From Mesostigma viride (Eukaryota; Streptophyta; Mesostigmatophyceae; Mesostigmatales; Mesostigmataceae), in the NCBI GenBank assembly GCA_009746045.1, contig RPFO01001023.1, forward strand, positions 1 to 35,878: DNA of 35,878 nucleotides, written 5' to 3'. The notes under the pieces were generated by a model, which did no database searches, was not told the DNA's origin, and saw only the letters and a list, made by a program, of their open reading frames with translations. Shown one piece after another: positions 10,010 through 19,900 of this stretch (position 1 is its first letter; each line of letters opens with the position of its first letter). A program made the translations under genes and the position numbers.

Positions 10010-10875
10010 ACGTATAAATACATGTGGGGGGGGAAGCTACGTATAAATACATGTGGGGGGGGATGCTATGTATAAATGCATGTGGGGGGGTGCTGGCATT
10101 AATAATTAAATGTGGGGGGTGATGGCATGAATAAATAAATGTGGGGGGGTGCTGCCATGAATAAAAGAATGTGGGGGTGTGATGGCATGAATAAATGAAT
10201 GTTGGGGGGTGCTGGCATGAATAAAAATGTGGGGGGGTGCTGCCATGAATAAAAGAATGTGGGGGTGTGATGGCATGAATAAATGAATGTTGGGGGGTGC
10301 TGGCATGAATAATTAAATGTGGGGGGTGATGGCATGAATAAATAAATGTGGGGGGGTGCTGCCATGAATAAAAGAATGTGGGGGGTGATGGCATGAATAA
10401 ATAAATGTGGGGGGTGCTGCCATGAATAAAAGAATGTGGGGGGGTGATGGCATGAATAAATAAATGTGGGGGGTGCTGCCATGAATAAAAGAATGTGGGG
10501 GTGTGATGGCATGAATAAATGAATGTTGGGGGGTGCTGGCATTAATAATTAAATGTGGGGGGGTGATGGCATGAATAAATAAATGTGGGGGGTGCTGCCA
10601 TGAATAAAAGAATGTGGGGGGGTGATGGCATGAATAAATAAATGTGGGGGGTGCTGGCATTAATAATTAAATGTGGGGGGTGATGGCATGAATAAATGAA
10701 TGTGGGGGGTGCTGCATAATCATTAAATGTGGGGGTGTGATGGCATGAATAAATAAATGTGGGGGGTGCTGGCATGAATAAAAGAATGTGGGGGTGTGAT
10801 GGCATGAATAAATGAATGTGGGGGGTGCTGGCATTAATAATTAAATGTGGGGGGTGATGGCATGAATAAATAAAT
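10010..10875. repeat. Minisatellite array A (G-rich on plus strand)
   Basis: About 29 units of 27-33 bp with consensus AATGTGGGGGGTGCTGGC followed by ATGAATAAATA. Alternating unit types differ in the word after the G run (GTGCTGGC, GTGCTGCC, GTGATGGC, TGTGATGGC). The first units (10010-10090) contain ACGTATAAATACATGT, which links them to array B. Read on the opposite strand, the core GCACCCCCCACAT.TATT is the same as that of array B, so A and B are homologous arrays in inverted orientation. Open reading frames across it are repeat artefacts. Confidence 0.95.
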
Positions 10876-13489
10876 GATACGTAGCATCACCCCCCACATG
10901 TATTGATACGTAGCAGCACCCCCCACATGTATTGATACGTAGCATCACCCCCCACATGTATTAATACGTAGCATCCCCCCCCAACTGTATTGATACGTAG
11001 CAGCAACCCCCCACATGTATTGATACGTAGCCGCACCCCCCCACATGTATTGATACGTAGCAGCACCCCCCACATGTATTGATACGTAGCAGCACCCCCC
11101 CACATGTATTGATACGTAGCAGCACCCCCCCACATGTATTGATACGTAGCAGCACCCCCCACATGTATTGATACGTAGCAGCACCCCCCACATGTATTGA
11201 TACGTAGCAGCACCCCCCCACATGTATTGATACGTAGCAGCACCCCCCCACATGTATTGATACGTAGCCGCACCCCCCCACATGTATTGATACGTAGCAG
11301 CACCCCCCCACATGTATTGATACGTAGCAGCACCCCCCCACATGTATTGATACGTAGCAGCACCCCCCCACATGTATTGATACGTAGCCGCACCCCCCCA
11401 CATGTATTGATACGTAGCAGCACCCCCCACATGTATTGATACGTAGCAGCACCCCCCCACATGTATTGATACGTAGCAGCCCCCCCACATGTATTGATAC
11501 GTAGCAGCACCCCCCCACATGTATTGATACGTAGCAGCACCCCCCCACATGTATTGATACGTAGCAGCACCCCCCCACATGTATTGATGATACGTAGCAG
11601 CACCCCCCCACATGTATTGATACGTAGCAGCACCCCCCCACATGTATTGATACGTAGCAGCACCCCCCCACATGTATTGATACGTAGCAGCACCCCCCAC
11701 ATGTATTGATACGTAGCAGCACCCCCCCACATGTATTGATACGTAGCAGCACCCCCCCACATGTATTGATGATACGTAGCAGCACCCCCCCACATGTATT
11801 GATACGTAGCATCACCCCCCACATGTATTAATACGTAGCATCCCCCCCCAACTGTATTGATACGTAGCAGCAACCCCCCACATGTATTGATACGTAGCCG
11901 CACCCCCCACATGTATTGATACGTAGCAGCACCCCCCCACATGTATTGATACGTAGCAGCACCCCCCCACATGTATTGATACGTAGCAGCACCCCCCCAC
12001 ATGTATTGATACGTAGCAGCACCCCCCCACATGTATTGATACGTAGCAGCACCCCCCCACATGTATTGATACGTAGCAGCACCCCCCCACATGTATTGAT
12101 ACGTAGCAGCACCCCCCCACATGTATTGATACGTAGCCGCACCCCCCCACATGTATTGATACGTAGCAGCACCCCCCCACATGTATTGATACGTAGCAGC
12201 ACCCCCCACATGTATTGATACGTAGCAGCACCCCCCACATGTATTGATACGTAGCCGCACCCCCCCACATGTATTGATACGTAGCAGCACCCCCCACATG
12301 TATTGATACGTAGCAGCACCCCCCCACATGTATTGATACGTAGCAGCACCCCCCACATGTATTGATACGTAGCAGCACCCCCCCACATGTATTGATACGT
12401 AGCAGCACCCCCCACATGTATTGATACGTAGCAGCACCCCCCCACATGTATTGATGATACGTAGCAGCACCCCCCCACATGTATTGATACGTAGCAGCAC
12501 CCCCCACATGTATTGATACGTAGCAGCACCCCCCCACATGTATTGATACGTAGCAGCACCCCCCACATGTATTGATACGTAGCAGCACCCCCCCACATGT
12601 ATTGATACGTAGCAGCACCCCCCCACATGTATTGATGATACGTAGCAGCACCCCCCCACATGTATTGATACGTAGCAGCACCCCCCCACATGTATTGATA
12701 CGTAGCAGCACCCCCCCACATGTATTGATACGTAGCAGCACCCCCCCACATGTATTGATACGTAGCAGCACCCCCCACATGTATTGATACGTAGCAGCAC
12801 CCCCCCACATGTATTGATGATACGTAGCAGCACCCCCCCACATGTATTGATACGTAGCAGCACCCCCCCACATGTATTGATACGTAGCAGCACCCCCCCA
12901 CATGTATTGATACGTAGCAGCACCCCCCCACATGTATTGATACGTAGCAGCACCCCCCACATGTATTGATACGTAGCAGCACCCCCCCACATGTATTGAT
13001 ACGTAGCAGCACCCCCCACATGTATTGATACGTAGCAGCACCCCCCCACATGTATTGATACGTAGCCGCACCCCCCCACATGTATTGATACGTAGCAGCA
13101 CCCCCCCACATGTATTGATACGTAGCAGCACCCCCCCACATGTATTGATACGTAGCAGCACCCCCCCACATGTATTGATACGTAGCAGCACCCCCCCACA
13201 TGTATTGATACGTAGCAGCACCCCCCCACATGTATTGATACGTAGCAGCACCCCCCACATGTATTGATACGTAGCAGCACCCCCCCACATGTATTGATAC
13301 GTAGCAGCACCCCCCCACATGTATTGATACGTAGCCGCACCCCCCCACATGTATTGATACGTAGCAGCACCCCCCACATGTATTGATACGTAGCAGCACC
13401 CCCCCACATGTATTGATACGTAGCAGCACCCCCCCACATGTATTGATACGTAGCAGCACCCCCCCACATGTATTGATACGTAGCAGCAC
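10876..13489. repeat. Minisatellite array B (C-rich, ~30-bp unit, ~88 copies)
   Basis: The unit is GATACGTAGCAGCACC + CCCCCACATGTATT, 29 bp with C6 or 30 bp with C7. Variants include GCATCA, GCCGCA, AACTGT and a 3-bp insertion (ATTGATGATACG). Variant positions recur at a distance of ~867 bp: GCATCAC...AACTGTATT at 10934 and 11801, ATTGATGATACG at 11586/12453 and 11768/12634, and the GCCGCA units near 11030/11895, 11265/12130 and 11385/12250. That is a higher-order repeat of ~29 units. The minus strand presents a G6-G7 run every 30 bp. Because 30 is divisible by 3, all frames stay open for long stretches; I regard these as non-coding. Confidence 0.97.
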
Positions 13490-13493
13490 AATT

Positions 13494-13640
13494 TTAGTCA
13501 GCCTACCATCCACGTTGCGGCAAAAGATCACCTTTTTTTGTGTTTCGGCAAAATGAAGATTTCTTGCAAACTATCGTTATGCAGGCAGGTAGCAACGTCC
13601 GATGTTATAATCCGGCAGGTAGCATGCAAACGTCGAAACG
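13494..13640 (+). repeat. Direct repeat, left copy
   Basis: It shares GTCAGCCTACCATCCACG, GCGGCAAAAG.TCACCTTTTTT, AAAATGAAGA, TTTCTTGCA/TTTCCTTTC, GTTATGCA, GGTAGCAA and GCAGGTAGCATGCAAACG, in the same order, with 14056-14214. The two are about 560 bp apart. They could be diverged LTRs or the ends of a small element; the right copy is ~15 bp longer. Confidence 0.75.
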
Positions 13641-14055
13641 ATATGAAGGGGAAAAAAAGCATCAAACAGGAGCACCGATTAGAAACGCAGCAAATGCAGT
13701 ATGTGCACATCTACACCTACAACCTAACCAGACCAAAGGCATAGCAAACATGGAAAGGGTGACCCAAGTGAAAGCCTAGCACCACCATGATCGACATGTG
13801 CGAGACCAAGAAACGCTCCATGGCAACTAGACTAAAGGGATGGATGCCAGATGTGGATTAGGATCGGCTTAGCTGACTCTACCGAGATGTCTGCAGGGTT
13901 TCGCTAGCAACGAAAAGAAGGAAGCCAGACATTTTTATCACTCTTGCTGCAACATAGAGTTTCTTGCGATGGCAGCAAGGACATGTCTTCGCCCAGCTGG
14001 CTAACTGTGTCGTCGGCGTGCATGCGCTGTTTAGTTGCCGTTTTTGATAGAACGC

Positions 14056-14214
14056 AGTTTGTCAGCCTACCATCCACGATGCGGCAAAAGCTCACCTTTT
14101 TTCTTTATGCGGGAAAATGAAGACCGATTGCCTTAATTGCTTGAAGACCGATTTCCTTTCGTTATGCACAGGTAGCAAAGCGATGTTGTAAAAAAGCAGG
14201 TAGCATGCAAACGG
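14056..14214 (+). repeat. Direct repeat, right copy
   Basis: Partner of 13494-13640 (same ordered blocks). The ~420 bp between the copies have no recognisable coding content. Confidence 0.75.
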
Positions 14215-14651
14215 TTGCAGCTGGTTACTATTAGCTATGGGGTCTCTCTGCGGCTGCGCTTCTTTTTCGATGGGCGATGGGACGGTCGCAATTCGCAAAC
14301 CGGACGCGGCGTCACAGGGCTGAACGGTATTGAAAAAATTGGAAACGTGGCATCCTCGTTCCTCCCCACGGAACTGAAAACTGGAAGCGCGGCGCTGGTG
14401 CAAAAGCTCGATCCCATCTTTTGGAACCAAGCTAGCGGATTGGACGACATCCAATATGCCGTCACCCGTGCTTGTGGCCGCAGGTATAAAAAGAGACGAC
14501 CTCCAGCCCATTTACCTGGGAACATTCGGATGTTTGGCTGACATCGTTACCATGCAGAAATGTTCAATGAGGTTCTGGGTTCGATTCCTGGTGTGGTCAT
14601 GGAAATAAATTTTTTTCTGCACATCTACTGAAATCAGTCATAGCACCAAAC

Positions 14652-14671
14652 GGTCACGCTGCAGCGAGACG
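14652..14671. repeat. Palindrome copy, intergenic
   Basis: GGTCACGCTGCAGCGAGACG: same CTGCAG-centred family with one changed base in each arm. Confidence 0.75.
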
Positions 14672-14909
14672 CTATAGCCCTGGAGGCCGCTGATAAACCT
14701 GACATCCGGTATGTCTTACTATCATAGATTGCCGAACTATATAATAATAATAGTCTATACCACTTTTTCTTGTAAATCATATACTAAATAATGATTCTAT
14801 ATACTTTAACATACCATATTATTAAAGTATGTGGAATTTAACCATGCTATTCACAATATATTATAAAATCTTTTGCAAAATATACTGTAATTAGTATATA
14901 TATTTTACT

Positions 14910-16611
14910 CCCGGGGGCATTGGCGCGGGCGCGTGGTTTCTCGTGCCTGGGCGTCCCTGTGGGTGACCCTGACTACGTCGAAGAGGAGCTCCGGGCCACC
15001 GTGGAACAGCGCACCCATGTCCTCGAGACTTGGGCGCGCCTCAAGGACCCCCAGACCAAAGGGCTCCTCCTGTGGTTTTGCGCCCACCCGCGGGTGGTTC
15101 ACTGGCTCCGTGGCGCTCCCCCCACTTGGTGCGGCTTGCCGCGGAAGGCCATGACGAGCGCATTCAGGCCGCCTTGCAGGTGCTCCTCCCCGGCCCTAGC
15201 CTGCCAGCTCACTCCATGCGCTTGGCCACCCTCCCCTGCCGCATGGGCGGGTGTGGGCTCACCCGCGCCGCCCGCCTCGCCCCCGCCGCCTTCCTTGGCT
15301 CTGTTGCTCAGGCCTGGGCGGAGATCCGCCGGTTGGTCCCCAGCGCCGTCAGCGCCATTCCCGACTTGGTCACCCCATCCCCCTTCCCCTTTGTGCAGGC
15401 TGTGCAGGATTCTTACCTCGGGATCCAGCAGGCTTGCGACCTCGTCCGCCCCGCTCAGGCCGTCCACCGTCGCCTGCCCCGGGGCACGCCCGGCGTGTCC
15501 ACTGTCGTCAGTCCTAGTGTCTTCCCTGCCTGCGTTCATGAAAAACAACAAAAGACCTACGCGGGTATACTACACTGTGCCGACTGGATGGGTCTGCATG
15601 CGAGCTTGAACGATCAGGGGAAGGCTTGGCTTCACTCCGTTTCCCTTGAGGGGAGCGTGGGGTCCGCATTCCTGCGCGCCCTCCCCATGAGCCCTTTGTT
15701 CACACTGGTTCCGGCCCTTTACGCCATCGCTCTCCGCCACCAGCTCTTTGCCCCGCAACCTCTCATCACGGCGGGTGCGTCCTGCGGCAGCTGCGGGCTT
15801 GCTCTGGATACTACTGGGACGCACTACATCGCGTGCATGGGTGGCCAGCAGAACCAGAACTGGTTCCTCTATCTCCATACCGCTCTCCTCCGGGTGGTGT
15901 GTGCCATGGTTCGGTCGGTCTTTCCCCACTCCACCATCAAGTGCGAGGACGCGGATGGGGCCGCCCTCTACTCACCCAACCATCGCCCCGATATTACCGT
16001 GCTTGACTACGACGGGCAGGGTTGCCACCTGCTCATCGATGTCTCCGTGGCTCGGCCGCTTTCCGGTCGCCACATCCTCCGGGCGGCTGTGGATGCCGGC
16101 GCTGCTGCCGCTGTGGCTGAGCGCGACAAGTTTGCCTCCTACGGCAATGTGGGGCCCCACCGGGTCATCCCCTTTGTCCTTGAGGAGTTCGGGGCCATGG
16201 GCCCCAAGACAGCGGAGTTTTTCCACGAGTGCTGCCAGCGCCGTGAAGACCGCCTCGACCTCGAGGGTCAGACCGCCCCGTGGTCGGCCCGCACGTGGTC
16301 CTCGTATTGGCGGCAGCGTCTGTCACTCGCCCTCACTCGCACCGTGGCTGATGTGTTATTCCGCCGCACCCGGGCCGACTTTGTCGCGACCCATGCGGTC
16401 TAGATCCCTTCCAGGCCTGCATGGTGGGCCGGCAGCGCTGTTGCTGCGTGTAGTTTTGTGATGTATAGTTAGTTGTACCTTGTGCCGCTGGCGTGATCCT
16501 TGGATGTCTGTGTCAGATTACTATTAATTTCTTCAGGGTTATTCTCCCAGTTATCGGGTTTTTCCTTATGTTGCATGCCTATCTCACCTCCGTAATCTAT
16601 CATTCTCAATG
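14910..16611 (+). mobile_element. 5'-truncated RLE-type LINE (copy 1)
   Basis: The GC-rich insert begins abruptly after the AT-rich word GTATATATATTTT (14894-14906). It ends at 16611, before another TATATATTTT. It covers only the C-terminal half of the LINE protein plus a ~205-bp 3' UTR (16403-16611) with no obvious poly(A). The protein is about two-thirds identical to the LINE at 32.6-35.4 kb, so the two are different subfamilies. It lacks the reverse transcriptase active site, so it cannot move on its own. Confidence 0.85.
14914..16402 (+). pseudogene. LINE ORF, C-terminal part: thumb, zinc knuckle and RLE
   Basis: The protein begins in a region matching LGVPVGDP of the longer LINE, then QTKGLLLWFCAHPRVVHWLRG. 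The frame then changes at a run of six C (15118-15123); one extra base restores alignment with the other LINE. Downstream are a Cys-His knuckle (CGSCGLALDTTGTHYIAC) and the RLE motif HRPDITVLD...HLLIDVSVARP, whose RPD...D pattern is that of PD-(D/E)XK-like endonucleases of R2-type LINEs. It ends at TAG 16401-16403. It is inactive here because the reverse transcriptase is missing. Confidence 0.8.
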
Positions 16612-16619
16612 AATATATA

Positions 16620-16891
16620 TTTTAAAAATATAATTACTTACAGCAGAGTGAAATCACTCAAACCAAAGCAAACGCCCAGCTATAAACCTATATACAGAGC
16701 CATGTCAAAGCTCTATACTACGATAAGACCAATGGAAACGCCTAACGGGAGGAACCTAATAGCCCTGCTGCACCGCAAAATCAGCCCGCGTACGGCGGAG
16801 CATGATGTCAGCCATGGCCCGAGTCAGCGCCACCGACAAGCGCTGACGCCAATATGACGTCCAGGTCCGCGCCGACCATGGGGCCCGCTGG
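16620..16891 (-). mobile_element. Short inverted LINE 3' fragment (copy 3)
   Basis: Reverse-complement match to 35275-35545, covering the last ~45 codons and 3' end of the LINE at 32.6-35.5 kb. It differs by only a few bases (for example one Arg/Ser change). It sits tail-to-tail against LINE copy 1. Being nearly identical to the right-hand LINE, it marks recent activity of that subfamily. Confidence 0.9.
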
Positions 16892-16992
16892 TATATATAT
16901 TTTCTGATAAACAATTTTATCAATGCTACTGTGTTATTTTTGTTATTCTCGCCATGCAGGTATCTGAGTGTTCTGGGAGAACTAATAAGAGA

Positions 16993-19900
16993 ATGAGCCG
17001 TGAAGGTGAGGAAAACCTGAAATCTTTTCGTCCTTATTGGGGTCTCTCTGCAGCTAGACCATTTATAACCACAAGCAATAGCTTAAATTCAAGGGTCTCG
17101 CTGCAGCTAGACCCTCTTTATGGTTGCTATAAAATTAATGAATCAGAAGTCTGTGATTTAACAATCGCACGCCGCAATGAAGGGTCTAGCTGCAGCGAGA
17201 CCCCAATCTTGGTCGGGGTATGCTAAGTTCACCACATCAGGTAATCTTTTCGTCTAACGGAAAAAGCCCCTCTAAGGGTCTAGCTGCAGCTAGACCCCAA
17301 TCGTGGTAAAAAATGATACACTTTCGAACTTTGTCTGTAATTGTCGCTTTTCCCAACGATACTCGATTTGCATGGATTTCGTTGTGCCGGTCGTCATGGC
17401 ATGCAGCACGCGAACGGGTGGGAGTTTTCGCCCTTGCGTCCGGTCGTCCAGGATTCAGTGCAATTAAGTTGAACACCGGGACGAAGCAGTCAACTGGCGC
17501 AAAAAGGGTTTTCGGAGATGAGAACCAGAATCCAGCGCAGCCTGAAGCCAAGGAAGTCAAGCGGCCGGGAGAATACTCGAAATCAAAGAGGGTTATTGGG
17601 GAATATTTCGCTGACCAGGCGTTTGAAGCGGCTCAGGCGATGACAAAACCCGAGGGGCGGGGGCCGGCTTTCGACCAGATGATTGCTGGCTTTAACTCTA
17701 GGGCCGCTGAACTAGGTCACGGGAAGTATCATGAGGAGGCGAAAAAGCTTTACAATCAGGAGCGGATGGCAGAACTGAACAGGTTCTGGGTGGCTCGGAT
17801 TAACGGCTTTTTTGATGGTCTGACCAAAAGCGACGCAGACAGAGACGTCAGGATGGTGCTGATGTCCACGCTTTACTGTGGTGACGACTTGGAGAAGGAG
17901 TTTTCGGCCGCGGAGTTGGAGAACCTGACGGGGATGGACGCCAAGAAGATTCGCGGAATTCGCGCGATACGAAGGCAGCAGAAGTTGGACTACCTCAGAC
18001 ACGCGCAGGCTCGCAAGGGGCGCCCTTTGCCGCAATTCGTGATTGACGCGATAGTGGACGCGTGGATGCACGATGATGAGTCGCGCGCCTCCTCCCAGAT
18101 GAAGGATGTCAAGCGCACTTACAGCAGGGAGGGTCATGGCAATCGCGGGGTGCTCGTCGCCGTTGAGGGAGCGCGCTATTACATGACCTCCAAGGAGGAC
18201 ATGTACAATCACTTTCTCGAAAAGCATGCGTACTGGAACAAAAGGAGTAACCAGTATGATAAGGACGTGGGCATTCACGTGGGCTACACGACCTTCTGCA
18301 AATACGCGCCCGATTGCATCAAGGGCAAGTGGAAGGAGAGGAACCTGTGCGCGTGTGAGAAGCACGTCACCATGCAGTCGGCCATGGGGGCGTGGACCAA
18401 GCACTGCAATGCGAACCACGGCAAGAACTGCAAGTGTGGCGCGGAGTGTGCGGGATGCTCCAAGTACAGACAGCCGGACGGTACTTGCGGAATGTGGAAA
18501 GCCATTCACTCGACGGACTGGATCAAGCACTTTCACTGCCCGGTGTCCGCCGAGACTGACGGCAGGGATAACGGGCTGCGTGAAGGGGGCGGAATGGGCG
18601 GGGGGATGGAAGAGGGGGAGGGGGAAGATGAATGGCGGGGACGGGACCTGGAAGACCTCGACATTTCTGAGAGGCTGGTGGAGGACGAAGATGGGGTGCC
18701 GAGGACGGAGAGGGTTCACCGCATACTGAAGATGGCGTGTGTGGAGGGGTTCTGTCCTGAGGAATCATGCGGCATCCATAATAACTGGGTGCAGTGTGAT
18801 CGGGACAAGAATTCCACGGAGATTCTGAATTGGTTCAAGTTCGAGATGGTGGAGCAGACTGTGACCCGAGGGGTGAGGGTGAGTAGGTTTCGATTTTATT
18901 TCTCCTATGTTGTTGACTTTTTGTTTTTGTGACCTATAGCTGCAGCGAGACCCTTTGTGAGTTGCAGTTATCTGATCGAAATGCGATTTTATTGCAAATC
19001 GAAACTGTCTGCGGACCTTTGCGAAACAGGGCGAGACCGATGGCAGGGCGGCGAAGAAGGTGAAGCGGCCCGAGCAAGTCCAAATGAGGTCCACCCCAGC
19101 TGAGCTGCGGGACGAGATTCTTAAGAGGTGGGACAAGTTCACCGTGCACTGCTTTACGGCCTGGTCGCAGGCGGATACAATCAAGGATCGGGAGAAGAAT
19201 CTGAGAGAGGGGGACGTGCTCGTGCACGGCGACTGGGCCGAGAACTACGAGAACAGCAGCTACGTCCAACTGCAGTCGCAGTACTTCCACAAGCGCAGCC
19301 ACATCCTGATGCCCATGATCGTGCGTTATCGGCTCAACGGCGAGCTGGAAAAGCGCGTCTTCTTTTTCCTGGGGGATTCCAGTATCAAGCGGGGCGAGCG
19401 CGCACTCGTATACGCTCTTCGCAAGATTCTGGAAACCCTGCGGGTAGAAGTAGGGGTAGAGGTGCGAAACCTGTACATGTGCTCGGACAACTGCGCGGTG
19501 CAGTTTAAGTCCAGGTACGTGATTAACCAGATTAACGGTCTGCTCATGGGGGATCCCGACCTGCAGGCCTTTGAGTTCCACTACATGGGGGAGCAGCATG
19601 GGAAGGGGGAGGTGGATGGTCAAGGAGCGAAGTGCAAGTGCGTCTTGAGGGAAATGCAGAGGATTCCCGAAAACCAGCACATACTTGAGACCCACCAGCT
19701 AGTCGCCTACTTGAACCAGAACTGGCAGGGCGGCAAGACATCGAGCAGGGAGTCGGCCCGCGCGCGGGCCGAGAACGTCACTCGCCACTTCTTCCTTTTA
19801 CCCCCGGTACGGAATTGTGTGTTATTTCAGGTTTTAAGACGTCAACTGCCGCTGTTCTATAAAAATTCAAACCCAATAAAGGTATCTCTGCAGAGAGACC

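Larger units (their letters stand above)
13490..14909. other. Non-coding interval between minisatellite and LINE
   Basis: I see no gene here. It contains the diverged direct repeat pair (13494-13640 and 14056-14214), a degenerate palindrome near 14239, a better one at 14652-14671, a tRNA-type B-box word (GGTTCGATTCC, about 14577-14587) without a full tRNA fold, and a very AT-rich stretch from 14710 to 14906. Confidence 0.6.
14894..16903. repeat. 13-bp direct repeats flanking the double LINE insertion
   Basis: GTATATATATTTT occurs at 14894-14906 and 16891-16903, and a near copy (AATATATATTTTA) at 16612-16624 between the two LINEs. These could be target site duplications from two insertions into the same AT-rich site. 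The simple sequence makes chance matches possible. Confidence 0.6.

Noticed and set aside
10002-10805. Pro/His/Ser-rich reading frames in array A
   Set aside because: Also a by-product of tandem repeats; no start context, splice sites or conserved motif.
10010-13489. CRISPR-like array
   Set aside because: There are no unique spacers: the whole 30-bp unit repeats, and the genome is eukaryotic.
10887-13531. Very long minus-strand reading frames (up to 860 codons) across the minisatellite
   Set aside because: The 30-bp unit is a multiple of three with no stop in any of these frames, so frames stay open automatically. The peptides are simple decamer repeats that drift between frames at each 29-bp unit.
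14239-14258. A further palindrome copy (GGGGTCTCTCTGCGGCTGCG)
   Set aside because: Only the left arm matches; the right arm is absent, so I do not count it as a firm family member.
14510-14600. A tRNA gene on the plus strand
   Set aside because: Only a B-box/T-arm word (GGTTCGATTCC) is present; no matching acceptor stem or anticodon arm could be found.
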